Assembly: GCA_041687495.1 (NCBI GenBank)
Contig: JAWLBR010000016.1
Location: forward strand, 1 to 40,655
Direction of reading: 5' to 3'
DNA: 40,655 bases
From: JAWLBR01 sp041687495
GTDB lineage: Bacteria > Bacillota > Limnochordia > DTU087 > JAAYGB01
The notes under the pieces were generated by a model. The model made no database searches and was not told where the DNA came from. It saw nothing but the letters and a program-made list of their open reading frames with translations. Every line of letters starts with the position of its first letter. The first letter of the stretch is position 1. The translations under genes and the position numbers were made by a program. Positions 24,426-33,226 of this stretch are shown here, one piece after another.

Positions 24426-25436
24426 CTAAACAGACCAGGCCCGTGGTAGAAACAACCGACTGTATTCAGCAATTGCGTAGCGATCGGTCATACCTGCGAT
24501 GTAATCGACAATCCACCGGGAGATCCCCGCCCCTTCATCACGATGCCACTCAAGGGGCAGTTCGTCAGGATTGTGTAGATAGTACTCATATAAGGTCGCC
24601 AGCATCCGGCCCACCTTTTTCTCCTCCGTCTTGGCAGCAGAACCAACGTATACATTATCAAAAAGGAATCTCCGTAGGGCGTGCGTGGCCTGTGCGAACT
24701 CCGAACTCATCCGAATCTGCTCGTTGTCTGCACTACTGCCGATCAGATCCTTTACCATGCGATCGATCCGCTCAGTCCTACCTGTTCCCAACACTTCCAA
24801 CGCGTCCTGAGGCAAGTTGCTGTCACGCAAAATCCCAGCTCTGATTGCGTCGTCAATGTCGTGGTTAATGTATGCAATCCGATCGCAGATGCGAACGATT
24901 TGGCCTTCAAGGGTAGTCGGAACGTCAGCCCCAGAATGCCCGGCAATGCCTTCCCGGACTTCCCAAGTCAGATTGAGGCCCTCCACCTGGGCCTTATAGC
25001 GCTCCAACTTCTCTACGACCCGTAAGCTATGTAGATTATGACGAAAACCAAGTTCGTAAACAGAGTCCAGGGCCGCCTCACCGGCATGCCCAAAAGGAGT
25101 GTGGCCCAAGTCATGACCAAGGGCAATGGCCTCAGTCAGATCTTCGTTCAGACGCAAAGCCCGAGCTACCGTCCGCGAAATCTGCGCCACCTCAAGAGTA
25201 TGTGTCATCCGGGTTCGGTAATGATCTCCCTCAGGGGATATGAAAACTTGGGTCTTACCCTTCAGTCGTCGAAATGCCTTTGAATGGAGAATTCGGTCTC
25301 GATCCCGTTGGAACTCTGTCCGTACCTGGCACCTTGCTTCTAGCACCTCTCGTCCCCGCGTATCTCTAGCCTTAGCTGCCAACGGAGAAAGCCACTGCAC
25401 TTCCATTTCCTCGGTCTGCTCCCGTAAACAACCCAC
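24426..25436 (-). CDS. dgt: dNTP triphosphohydrolase (dGTPase family)
   Basis: A 336-residue HD-domain protein. Metal ligands His79 (RMTHTLEV) and His108-Asp109 (LGHDLGHTPFGH) are in place, with YINHDIDDA further on. The family hydrolyses dNTPs to deoxynucleoside plus triphosphate and helps set nucleotide pools. The GTG at 25436 is used because the following REQTEEMEVQWLSP segment matches the N-terminus of firmicute homologues; an ATG at 25406 would cut it. It lies 53 bases before dnaG and probably shares its transcript. The exact dNTP preference is unknown. Confidence 0.93.
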   Translation of the reverse strand: MGCLREQTEEMEVQWLSPLAAKARDTRGREVLEARCQVRTEFQRDRDRILHSKAFRRLKGKTQVFISPEGDHYRTRMTHTLEVAQISRTVARALRLNEDLTEAIALGHDLGHTPFGHAGEAALDSVYELGFRHNLHSLRVVEKLERYKAQVEGLNLTWEVREGIAGHSGADVPTTLEGQIVRICDRIAYINHDIDDAIRAGILRDSNLPQDALEVLGTGRTERIDRMVKDLIGSSADNEQIRMSSEFAQATHALRRFLFDNVYVGSAAKTEEKKVGRMLATLYEYYLHNPDELPLEWHRDEGAGISRWIVDYIAGMTDRYAIAEYSRLFLPRAWSV

Positions 25437-25572
25437 TTGCCCTCGCCTCCCAATCCATGGGACTACGAAATTCCAGGTGTGTCACAGTTCAGAAGCCTCC
25501 AGCTTATCGAGAAAAGCACCTAGACCAGCAGCTATTTCGGGTAGACAGCGTCTCCTAATCCAACTCCTGTAA

Positions 25573-25607
25573 CGAAAAGGAAGGCCCACGCACGCTATGC
25601 ATGGGCC
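25573..25607 (-). terminator. Terminator of ppdK
   Basis: On minus, GGCCCATGCA pairs with TGCGTGGGCC (10 bp, one G-U; 25583-25607) and is followed by TTCCTTTTCG. About 140 bases without a recognisable gene then lead to dgt. Confidence 0.8.
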
Positions 25608-25644
25608 CTCACAGGCACTACCTAATCTCTCAAGTACCCTTAAC

Positions 25645-28278
25645 TTAGCGAGGGTTGTTGACTTGAGCTTGAGCAGCAGCCAACCGAGCAATCGGCACAC
25701 GGAATGGAGAGCAGCTCACGTAGTCAAGTCCAACCTTATGGCAGAACTCAACGGAAGCCGGGTCACCACCGTGCTCACCACAGATACCGATCTTGAGGTC
25801 TGGACGGGTTGCACGGCCTCTTTGGACACCGATCTCAACCAGTTGACCAATACCCTCTTGATCCAGGCTCTGGAACGGATCCTTTTCCAGGATGTCCAGA
25901 TTGCGATAGGCGCCGATAAACGAACCAGCGTCATCACGGCTGAAGCCAAAGCCCATTTGGGTCAAGTCGTTGGTACCAAAGGAGAAGAACTCCGCATCGC
26001 GGGCGATCTTGTCAGCCACCAAGGCGGCGCGAGGCACCTCAATCATGGTTCCAACATGGTACTCGACTTCGACACCAAAGCTCTCCATGGTCTCCTTGGC
26101 AACGCGATCAGCGCTGGCCTTCAGGATCTCCAGCTCACGGACAGTACCAACCAACGGAATCATGATCTCCGGAACAACCTTCATGCCCTCTTTAGCCAGC
26201 TCACAAGCCGCCTCGATGATGGCCTGAACTTGCATTTCGGCGATCTCCGGGTAGGTGATGGCCAGACGGCAACCACGGTGTCCAAGCATTGGGTTGAACT
26301 CTTTCAGGCTCTCAATGCGAGCTTCGAGCTTCTCAACAGACACACCCATCTCTTGAGCCAACTCGGCTACTTGGTCAGCCTCATGTGGTACGAACTCATG
26401 CAGCGGCGGATCCAGCAGACGAATGGTGACCGGCAGTCCCTTCATAGCCTTGAAAATACCGACAAAGTCACTCTTCTGCATCGGAAGCAGCTTAGCCAGA
26501 GCTTTCTTGCGGCCATCAACATCGTCGGCCAAAATCATCTGGCGAACCGCAGAGATACGGCCTTCTCCGAAGAACATGTGTTCAGTCCGGACCAAACCAA
26601 TGCCCTCAGCGCCAAAGTTGCGGGCAACTTCTGCGTCATGAGGAGTATCGGCGTTGGTACGAACGCCAATAGTGCGAATCTCATCGGCCCACTCCATCAG
26701 AGTACCGAAGTTACCGGTAAGCTCAGGCTCAACCAACTCTACTTGGCCGAGAACGACCTCACCAGTGGTACCGTTTAGAGTGATCCAGTCGCCTTCCTTA
26801 ACGACGGTGTCGCCAACGCTGAACTGCTTGCCAGTTACTTTAACATCACCAGCACCGGCCACACAACACTTACCCATGCCACGGGCAACAACAGCAGCGT
26901 GGGAAGTCATGCCACCACGGGCGGTCAAGATACCCTGGGCAACATCCATACCACCGATGTCTTCGGGAGAAGTCTCGGTCCGGACAAGAATTACCTTCTC
27001 GCCACGATCTGCCCACTCTTCCGCCTCGTCAGCGGTGAAGACAACCTTACCAACAGCAGCACCAGGCGATGCCGGCAGACCTGTTGTCAGAACGTCGAAC
27101 TTAGCTTTCGGATCAATCATTGGGTGGAGAAGTTGGTCCAGTTGAGCAGCAGGAACACGGGTAATGGCGGTGTTCTTGTCGATCAAGCCCTCTTCCACCA
27201 TCTCAACGGCAATGCGGACAGCAGCTGCTGCTGTTCTCTTACCGGTACGGGTTTGCAGCATATAGAGCTTGCCACGCTGGATGGTAAACTCTACGTCCTG
27301 CATATCTTTGTAATGCAGTTCGAGCTTATCGAAGATGTCGGTTAGCTCTTTGTAAACCTCTGGCATATCGCGCTCCAGGTGATCGATCGGGAACGGAGTC
27401 CGAATACCAGCAACAACGTCCTCACCTTGAGCGTTGAACAGATACTCACCGTAGTACTTGCGCTCACCAGTGGCAGGGTTACGGGTAAAGGCAACACCGG
27501 TACCAGAAGCTTTGGTGCCCTCGCCGCCCATGTTACCAAAGACCATGGCTTGGCAGTTTACTGCAGTACCCCAAGAGCCAGGAATCTCGTTGATCCGGCG
27601 GTAGCGGATAGCCCGAGCATTGTTCCAGGACAGGAACACAGCGTTGACAGCTCCGGCCAACTGCTCCCACGGATCGTTGGGGAAGTCTGCACCTACGACC
27701 TCTTTGTACTTAGCCTTGAACTCGACAACGAGTTCTTTCAGGTCCTCAGCAGTCAGCTCGGTGTCGAGCGTAACGCCCCTAGCCTCTTTCTTGGCTTCCA
27801 GAAGACCCTCAAATTCGTGGTGAGGAACTTCCTTAACCACATCGCCATACATCTGAACGAACCGGCGATAGCTGTCATAAGCAAACCGCTCGTCGCCAGA
27901 CATCTTGATCAGACCTTGAATGGTCTCATCGTTGAGGCCCAGGTTCAACACAGTGTCCATCATACCAGGCATGGAGATGCGAGCACCGGAGCGAATACCG
28001 AAGAGCAGAGGGTTGTCCTTGTCGCCGAACTTGGCGCCCATGACTTCCTCAGTCCTCTTAATATTAGCCTTGATCTCTTCATCCAGGCCTGCAGGCCAGC
28101 TGCGGTCATTCTCATAGAACAGGGTACATACCTCTGTTGTAATGGTAAAGCCAGCCGGAACTGGAATACCGAGATTAACCATCTCTGCGAGGTTGGCACC
28201 CTTGCCGCCGAGCAGATTCTTCATGTCTGCTCGTCCTTCGGCTTGTTTTCCGCCGAAGAAATACACGTACTTCGCCAT
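25645..28278 (-). CDS. ppdK: Pyruvate, phosphate dikinase
   Basis: 877 residues, the usual bacterial PPDK length. An N-terminal ATP-grasp domain (LLGGKGANLAEM ... IRSGARISMPGMMDTVLNLG) leads to the swivelling phosphohistidine domain, with His460 and the neighbouring regulatory-type Thr458 in GGMTSHAAVVARG. The C-terminal PEP/pyruvate barrel follows (SFGTNDLTQ, GICGEHGGDP). It interconverts pyruvate + ATP + Pi and PEP + AMP + PPi, serving gluconeogenesis or PPi-linked glycolysis in anaerobes. AAAGGAGG precedes the ATG. The 400-base upstream gap contains hairpins but neither of the regulators often found beside firmicute ppdK. It ends at a strong terminator, so it is separate from dgt. Confidence 0.97.
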   Translation of the reverse strand: MAKYVYFFGGKQAEGRADMKNLLGGKGANLAEMVNLGIPVPAGFTITTEVCTLFYENDRSWPAGLDEEIKANIKRTEEVMGAKFGDKDNPLLFGIRSGARISMPGMMDTVLNLGLNDETIQGLIKMSGDERFAYDSYRRFVQMYGDVVKEVPHHEFEGLLEAKKEARGVTLDTELTAEDLKELVVEFKAKYKEVVGADFPNDPWEQLAGAVNAVFLSWNNARAIRYRRINEIPGSWGTAVNCQAMVFGNMGGEGTKASGTGVAFTRNPATGERKYYGEYLFNAQGEDVVAGIRTPFPIDHLERDMPEVYKELTDIFDKLELHYKDMQDVEFTIQRGKLYMLQTRTGKRTAAAAVRIAVEMVEEGLIDKNTAITRVPAAQLDQLLHPMIDPKAKFDVLTTGLPASPGAAVGKVVFTADEAEEWADRGEKVILVRTETSPEDIGGMDVAQGILTARGGMTSHAAVVARGMGKCCVAGAGDVKVTGKQFSVGDTVVKEGDWITLNGTTGEVVLGQVELVEPELTGNFGTLMEWADEIRTIGVRTNADTPHDAEVARNFGAEGIGLVRTEHMFFGEGRISAVRQMILADDVDGRKKALAKLLPMQKSDFVGIFKAMKGLPVTIRLLDPPLHEFVPHEADQVAELAQEMGVSVEKLEARIESLKEFNPMLGHRGCRLAITYPEIAEMQVQAIIEAACELAKEGMKVVPEIMIPLVGTVRELEILKASADRVAKETMESFGVEVEYHVGTMIEVPRAALVADKIARDAEFFSFGTNDLTQMGFGFSRDDAGSFIGAYRNLDILEKDPFQSLDQEGIGQLVEIGVQRGRATRPDLKIGICGEHGGDPASVEFCHKVGLDYVSCSPFRVPIARLAAAQAQVNNPR

Positions 28279-28684
28279 GCTGATCCTCCTTTGATATCAC
28301 CAAGGGACCCCCCATCATGAGGGGAACCAAGGATAGTTAACTTTAGATAGACTGGAAGCCGCTTCACCGTATTGGGACTAAAAATGCCCCGCCATGGCAA
28401 AATCTGTCCCAAATGGACAATCCAAAGACCTGTGCATCGTGCTTTGAACGTGGCGAAAAATGAATGCACAGGTTATGTCGATAGGGAAGAGAGCTAGACC
28501 AGCTATTTCCGATATTACTATTTCGCTAACCAGTATCTGTCTCCTCCTGGTCGTCCCGAAAAACCCAGAAAGTAACAATTCGGAAACACTTGCCAGCAAA
28601 GGGTTTCACTGTTCCGCCTTTTCGAGTAGGGTTTGACCTTTTCTACCCCATACTTAAGCTGTCGCTTTAATTACAGAATTATGC
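28279..28684 (-). other. 406-base gap between glyS and ppdK with hairpins
   Basis: I see no convincing gene here. The stretch has a 10-bp perfect inverted repeat, ACCTGTGCAT (28428-28437) with ATGCACAGGT (28464-28473), and a GGGAC/GTCCC helix (28374-28410) enclosing a TGCC/GGCA helix. A strong AGGAGGA on minus near 28545 is followed by ATA CTG rather than a normal start, then a 51-codon frame. It probably acts as the ppdK promoter and leader. Confidence 0.5.
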
Positions 28685-30757
28685 TCATTGGGCTACTTTC
28701 CGCAGATCCGCCATCTGGGTCATCATCTCTACTACCCGTCCAAGCAGTGCTAAGCGCACACTGCGCTGCTGTGGATCCTCTGCCATGACCATGACATCGG
28801 CAAAGAACTGGTCAATTGGATCCTGCAACTGAGCCAAGAGCTCCATCACCGCTGTGTATTCCCTGCGACCCAAAAGCTCCGAGATCAGTTCTTCCCGCTT
28901 TAGGTAAGCATCAAACAACTGCTTTTCCGCTGGTTCGGTGAAGACTGCCATGGTTAGGTCAACCTCTGGGGTCGACTGTTTGTCCACCAGATTGGCTGCC
29001 CGCTGGAACCCAGCCAACAGTCTGGCAAAATTCTCAGACTCGGCGCCCTGCTGAAGAGCCTGCAGTCGAATCTGGACGTCCTCCAGGTCATCTCTCTCCA
29101 CGGCCATTACCGCGTCTACCAGATCGTAGCGGAAACCTTGATCGCTGAGGACGCCCTTGAATCGGTGATCGAAGAACTCGTGAACGGCTTCTGCCGTCTC
29201 AGCAGGACTCTCCACTAGGCTTCCATAGGCCTCAATGGACCAGCGAATCAGCTCGTCAACGCGAACAGGAAGATGTCGAGTCAAAATTGTTTGGATGATC
29301 CCAAGGGTTCGCCGCCTCAAGCCATAGGGATCCTGCGAGCCTGTAGGAATCAGCCCGATGGCAAAGCAGCCAACAATAGTGTCAATCCGGTCGGCTAGCC
29401 CTACTGCTATGCCTGTCCGCTGCTTAGGAACCTGATCACCTGCGAACCTGGGAAGATAATGCTCGAAAATGCCCTCGGCCACCATCTCTGATTCGCCATT
29501 GAGTTTTGCATACTCCCTACCCATTACTCCCTGTAGTTCGGGAAACTCATATACCATGTGGCTGACCAGATCTGCCTTGCACAATACCGCAGTTCGATCT
29601 ACATCCACTGCCCAGTCATCCCAGTGCAGGTGCTTAGCAAGAGAGCCAGCCACACGGCGAATGCGTTCCGTCTTCTGGAATACTGTTCCCAACCGCTCCT
29701 GAAACACGATAGACTTGAGCACATCGATGTTGTCACTCAGCGGCTTCTTCTTATCTTCCGTATAGAAGAACTTGGCATCAGATAACCGCGCCGACAAAAC
29801 CTTCTCGTTGCCTTCACGCACCGTATCTAGATACTCAGCCCCTCCATTGCGGACGGTGACAAATAGAGGCATCAACTGCCCCTGCTTATCTGTAACTGGA
29901 AAGTACCGCTGGTGCTCCTGCATCGAAGTTACCAATGCTTCTTGTGGAATCTCCAGGAAACTAGCGTCAAACCGACCACACAGCGCCGTGGGATACTCGA
30001 CTAAACAAGTAACCTCCTCCAATAGCTCTGGGTCTACCACCGCCTTGCCCCCAGCATCATCCGCCACTTGCTCTACCTGCTGCTTAATCATCTCCTGGCG
30101 CCGCTGCAAGTCTGCCACCACAAATCCTGCCTCCATGACGGCGAGATAGTCATCGGCACCTCTGATCTCCAGATCCGTTTGGGCTAACACTCTATGACCT
30201 CGAGATGTCCGGCCGGAGGCTATCCCGGCAGCTTCGAAACTTAGAATGTCACGGCCCAGGAGTGCAACAATCCAGCGAAGTGGTCTGGCAAATCTTGCAT
30301 CGTTGCTTCCCCAGCGCATGCTCTTTGGAAATGACAGTTTCGAGACCGCTTGGGCTAAGAGCTCAGGAAGTACCTCCTGGCTGGGACGTCCACCCTCACT
30401 GATCACCGCGTAGACATACTCGCCCTGCTCTGTCTGCCGCACCACCAGCTGTTCCGGAGCGATGCCAGCCCCTCGGGCAAAGCCGACTGCGGCTTTTGTC
30501 GGATTTCCTTGAGCGTCGAAAGCAATCTCCCGTGATGGTCCTCTGCGTTCCTGTTGTAGATCATGCTGGGAGTCCGCTACGTCTGTAACCAAGACAGCCA
30601 GCCGGCGGGGAGTTCCAAACTCCTTGACAGAGCCATAGGAGATCCTTCCTGCTTCTAGCCCCTGCACAACAGCCGCAGCCAACTGTGCGGCGGCAGGAGC
30701 CACAAACCCCGCCGGGAGTTCTTCACACCCCAGTTCTAGCAATAGGCTCTTAGGCAT
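28685..30757 (-). CDS. glyS: Glycyl-tRNA synthetase beta subunit
   Basis: 690 residues from the ATG whose A overlaps the glyQ stop (TAATG) with AGGAGG 9 bases upstream. The frame further upstream to 30832 is glyQ in another frame. The N-terminus LLLELGCEELPAGFV is diagnostic for the beta subunit; the HD-like core (GLADRIDTIVGCFAIGLIPTGSQDPYGLRR) and the C-terminal anticodon-binding domain follow. With alpha it forms the alpha2-beta2 enzyme that charges tRNA-Gly. Expression is expected to be under the upstream glycine T-box. Confidence 0.97.
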   Translation of the reverse strand: MPKSLLLELGCEELPAGFVAPAAAQLAAAVVQGLEAGRISYGSVKEFGTPRRLAVLVTDVADSQHDLQQERRGPSREIAFDAQGNPTKAAVGFARGAGIAPEQLVVRQTEQGEYVYAVISEGGRPSQEVLPELLAQAVSKLSFPKSMRWGSNDARFARPLRWIVALLGRDILSFEAAGIASGRTSRGHRVLAQTDLEIRGADDYLAVMEAGFVVADLQRRQEMIKQQVEQVADDAGGKAVVDPELLEEVTCLVEYPTALCGRFDASFLEIPQEALVTSMQEHQRYFPVTDKQGQLMPLFVTVRNGGAEYLDTVREGNEKVLSARLSDAKFFYTEDKKKPLSDNIDVLKSIVFQERLGTVFQKTERIRRVAGSLAKHLHWDDWAVDVDRTAVLCKADLVSHMVYEFPELQGVMGREYAKLNGESEMVAEGIFEHYLPRFAGDQVPKQRTGIAVGLADRIDTIVGCFAIGLIPTGSQDPYGLRRRTLGIIQTILTRHLPVRVDELIRWSIEAYGSLVESPAETAEAVHEFFDHRFKGVLSDQGFRYDLVDAVMAVERDDLEDVQIRLQALQQGAESENFARLLAGFQRAANLVDKQSTPEVDLTMAVFTEPAEKQLFDAYLKREELISELLGRREYTAVMELLAQLQDPIDQFFADVMVMAEDPQQRSVRLALLGRVVEMMTQMADLRKVAQ

Positions 30758-31641
30758 TAACGTGCACCTCCTTGTTTGTTCAAAAGGGGATAACCCAACT
30801 GTTCCCGGGCTTGTAGATATGCTCCAGCACACAGCCGCGCCAAAGCTCGAACCCTGCCAATATAGCTGGTTCGCTCTGTGACACTAATAGCACCTCGAGC
30901 GTCGAGAAGGTTGAATACATGGGAACACTTGAGCACGTAATCAAAAGCCGGTAAGACCAACTGCTGCTGCAGAATTTTATTTGCTTCAGACTCGTATTTG
31001 TCAAACATGTCAAAGAGCATTGAAGCAGAGCCAATCTCAAAGTTGTACTTAGATTGCTCGACTTCGTTTTGATGGAAAACGTCTCCGTAGGTGATGTCTC
31101 CCACCCACTGTAGGTCGAAAATATTGTCGACATTCTGCAGGTACATAGCCAGCCGCTCGACTCCGTAGGTGATCTCGGCTGCCACCGGTTTGACATCATA
31201 TCCGCCCATCTGCTGGAAGTAAGTAAACTGAGTTATCTCCATACCATCCAACCAGACTTCCCAGCCCAGGCCCCAAGCGCCCAAGGTAGGTGATTCCCAA
31301 TCGTCTTCAACAAAACGAATATCATGTTCTTCCGGCCTAATGCCTAGGGCTTTGAGGCTTTCTAAGTAGAGTTCTTGGACATTGTCTGGTGACGGCTTCA
31401 TAATCACCTGGAATTGAAAGTACCTCTGCACCCGATTGGGGTTTTCGCCGTACCGCCCATCGGTAGGCCGGCGAGAAGGCTGTACGTATGCCACATTCCA
31501 GGGCTCTGGGCCCAACGAGCGCAGGAAAGTAGTGGGATGCATCGTCCCAGCTCCTACCTCTGTGTCATAGGGCTGGTCAAGGACGCACCCCTGCCTGGCC
31601 CAAAAGGTCTGTAGGGCCAAAATGATCTCCTGTAGATTCAC
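30757..31641 (-). CDS. glyQ: Glycyl-tRNA synthetase alpha subunit
   Basis: A 294-residue catalytic class II subunit. TFWARQGCVLDQPYDTEVGAGTMHPTTFLRSLGPEPW is recognised in parts as the conserved N-terminus, and GGYDVKPVAAEITYGVERLAMY as the motif 3 region. GTG start with GGAGGG 7 bases upstream. Translation is coupled to glyS through TAATG. It is transcribed from the promoter at 31935-31963 through the T-box leader. Confidence 0.97.
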   Translation of the reverse strand: MNLQEIILALQTFWARQGCVLDQPYDTEVGAGTMHPTTFLRSLGPEPWNVAYVQPSRRPTDGRYGENPNRVQRYFQFQVIMKPSPDNVQELYLESLKALGIRPEEHDIRFVEDDWESPTLGAWGLGWEVWLDGMEITQFTYFQQMGGYDVKPVAAEITYGVERLAMYLQNVDNIFDLQWVGDITYGDVFHQNEVEQSKYNFEIGSASMLFDMFDKYESEANKILQQQLVLPAFDYVLKCSHVFNLLDARGAISVTERTSYIGRVRALARLCAGAYLQAREQLGYPLLNKQGGAR

Positions 31642-31699
31642 TCTCGATCCCTCCTAGTTCTTAAAACAACTTTGTGCGGCGCAGTCACCAACTTCTGGA

Positions 31700-31930
31700 C
31701 AAAGAAAAACCCTCCGCCCACAGCTTACGCCAGGGACGAAAGGTTAACTTCCGCGGTTCCACCCTGGTTGACACCCGAAAATCCCAGATGCCCACCTTAG
31801 AAAACACACAGCTCAAAAGTGCCTTCGCCAACGCTGCCATAGAAACCTCTGGCTTGCACCGTTCCAGAGTCGCTGGGGAATCTTTGCAGCCGCTACTTGT
31901 CTTTATCATCGCCGTAGCTATCTATCATAC
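31700..31930 (-). promoter_or_regulatory. Glycine T-box riboswitch upstream of glyQS
   Basis: The hallmark T-box AGGGTGGAACCGCG is on minus at 31752-31765. CCAGGG before it can pair with CCCTGG after it to form the antiterminator; a G-rich segment then ends in TTTTTCTTT (about 31701-31709) as terminator. Upstream, Stem I shows an AAGTAG segment, an apical hairpin CTCTGG/CCAGAG and a loop with GGTG. A GGC glycine codon at 31827-31829 (or 31836-31838) can serve as specifier. Uncharged tRNA-Gly would bind and allow read-through into glyQS. Confidence 0.93.
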
Positions 31931-31934
31931 GCTA

Positions 31935-31963
31935 ATCCTAGCAAATGACCTAGATCCTGTCAA
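31935..31963 (-). promoter_or_regulatory. Promoter of the T-box-glyQS transcript
   Basis: Minus-strand perfect -35 TTGACA (31958-31963), 17-base spacer, -10 TAGGAT (31935-31940), placed just before the T-box Stem I. Confidence 0.85.
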
Positions 31964-31991
31964 TACGTTGGCATCCAATGCCCGTAAGTGT

Positions 31992-32025
31992 TCAGTTTGC
32001 CACAGCAATAGTATTTCCAAACTGA
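31992..32025. repeat. Inverted repeat between divergent glyQS promoter and Gfo/Idh gene
   Basis: TCAGTTTG (31992-31999) and CAAACTGA (32018-32025) are perfect 8-base arms, 18 bases apart. It could be an operator for the plus-strand oxidoreductase or a hairpin. The rest of 32026-32199 shows nothing distinctive. Confidence 0.45.
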
Positions 32026-32199
32026 CAAGTCTAACACCGACTCACTGGCACGTTGAGGTTGAACGCTTCCGATTGGAAGGAAAAGATCTGCCCATTTTCG
32101 GCGCAGTCAAAAGCAGGGAACTTCCACAAGCCCAGGAAGATACAAGGCAGTAGCTGGACTCCTGTCAACCTTATCCGTACATATGTGGAGGGATATACA

Positions 32200-33150
32200 G
32201 TGGTGAAATTAGGTCTGATCGGGTGTGGAGGCATTGGAACGCTACACGCTGCAAGGTTGGCTCAGATCGAAGGTGTGGACATTGTGGCGGCTGTGGACAT
32301 CATCCCGCAGCGGGCGGAAAAGATAGCCGCGGAACAAGGTGCCCAAGCCTTTGCCGACTATACCGATGTGCTTAACATGGTCGATGTGGTCTGGGTCTGC
32401 ACCCCGCCGGACACCCATAAAGAGATTGCAATCACCTGCCTAGAAGCAGGCCTGCACGTCTTCTGTGAAAAACCCATGGCAGTATCTTTGGAAGAAGCAG
32501 ACGCAATGATCAGCGCGGCACATAGCGCCAACAGACTTCTGGGAATCGGATACTGTCTGCGGTTTTCCCCATGGGCCTCGTTCTGCCGACAGCTGGTGCA
32601 GGATGGAGAGCTGGGCGAAGTAACCATGGCGTGGGTTGCCAGGATGAGCGACATGCCCCCCGCCGACTGGTTAGGGGATCAAAAGCGCAGCGGGGGAATG
32701 TTGACAGAACAGACAACTCACAATCTTGACTGGCTGCGCTACGTTGTTGGTGATGTCAACCGGGTGTCGGGCTTTGCTAAGACGGCTCTTCCTAATGTCA
32801 CCATCGCCGACAATGTGGTGGGCCTACTTCAGTTCACCAATGGTGCCATCGGTCAGGTAATGGCCTCTTGGTGTAGTGCGGCCAATTGGATCGAGTCTGG
32901 AGTCTTGGGGACTAAAGGAGTCCTACGGACCGGGCAAGGGGGCAGTGTGACTGTCCACAAATTTGGTGAGGAGCCCCGGGTACACCAACCGGAATCACCT
33001 GATATGTACTTAGTTCAAGACCAGGCGTTCATCGACTCGGTGGTGAATGGAACACCGTGGCCGCTGGATCCTGCAGAAGCCAAGAAAAGTCTGGCTCTTA
33101 GCCTTGCTATCCTAGAGGCTGCCGAGACTGAGGCACAAATTCGCCTGTAG
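32200..33150 (+). CDS. Gfo/Idh/MocA-family NAD(P)-dependent oxidoreductase
   Basis: 316 residues from the GTG at 32200, with GGAGGG 7 bases upstream; a second GTG follows directly. The frame to 32053 has no family similarity. The Rossmann motif GLIGCGGIGTLHAARL, the CTPPDTH segment and the diagnostic FCEKPMAVSLEEAD, whose Lys is catalytic in the family, are clear. The C-terminal half has the GGMLTEQTTHNLDWLRYVVGD stretch with the conserved His. Such enzymes oxidise or reduce sugars, inositols or related alcohols. It stands alone on plus between two housekeeping blocks, so the substrate is unknown. Confidence 0.92.
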   Translation: MVKLGLIGCGGIGTLHAARLAQIEGVDIVAAVDIIPQRAEKIAAEQGAQAFADYTDVLNMVDVVWVCTPPDTHKEIAITCLEAGLHVFCEKPMAVSLEEADAMISAAHSANRLLGIGYCLRFSPWASFCRQLVQDGELGEVTMAWVARMSDMPPADWLGDQKRSGGMLTEQTTHNLDWLRYVVGDVNRVSGFAKTALPNVTIADNVVGLLQFTNGAIGQVMASWCSAANWIESGVLGTKGVLRTGQGGSVTVHKFGEEPRVHQPESPDMYLVQDQAFIDSVVNGTPWPLDPAEAKKSLALSLAILEAAETEAQIRL

Positions 33151-33172
33151 GCAATTTTGCAGTCAATAAGAA

Positions 33173-33212
33173 GGGCAGTCAGCCGGATGCTCCCCATCCC
33201 ACCTGACTGCCC
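33173..33212. terminator. Bidirectional hairpin between Gfo/Idh gene and DUF4342 gene
   Basis: GGGCAGTCAG (33173-33182) pairs perfectly with CTGACTGCCC (33203-33212). Only modest T-richness follows on either strand. It lies between convergent genes. Confidence 0.7.
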
Positions 33213-33226
33213 AACATTTCGTAGGC

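Noticed and set aside
25482..25700. 72-codon minus frame after ppdK ending in a protein-like tail
   Set aside because: It overlaps the end of ppdK and its terminator, and there is no usable start codon after the terminator.
25597..26778. 393-codon plus-strand frame opposite ppdK, and a similar one at 27379-28320
   Set aside because: Shadows of the highly conserved PPDK coding sequence; no ribosome site and no family match.
31674..32153. 159-codon plus-strand frame over the T-box
   Set aside because: It runs antisense to the T-box leader and glyQS promoter; the conserved RNA element explains the sequence and no protein family is recognisable.
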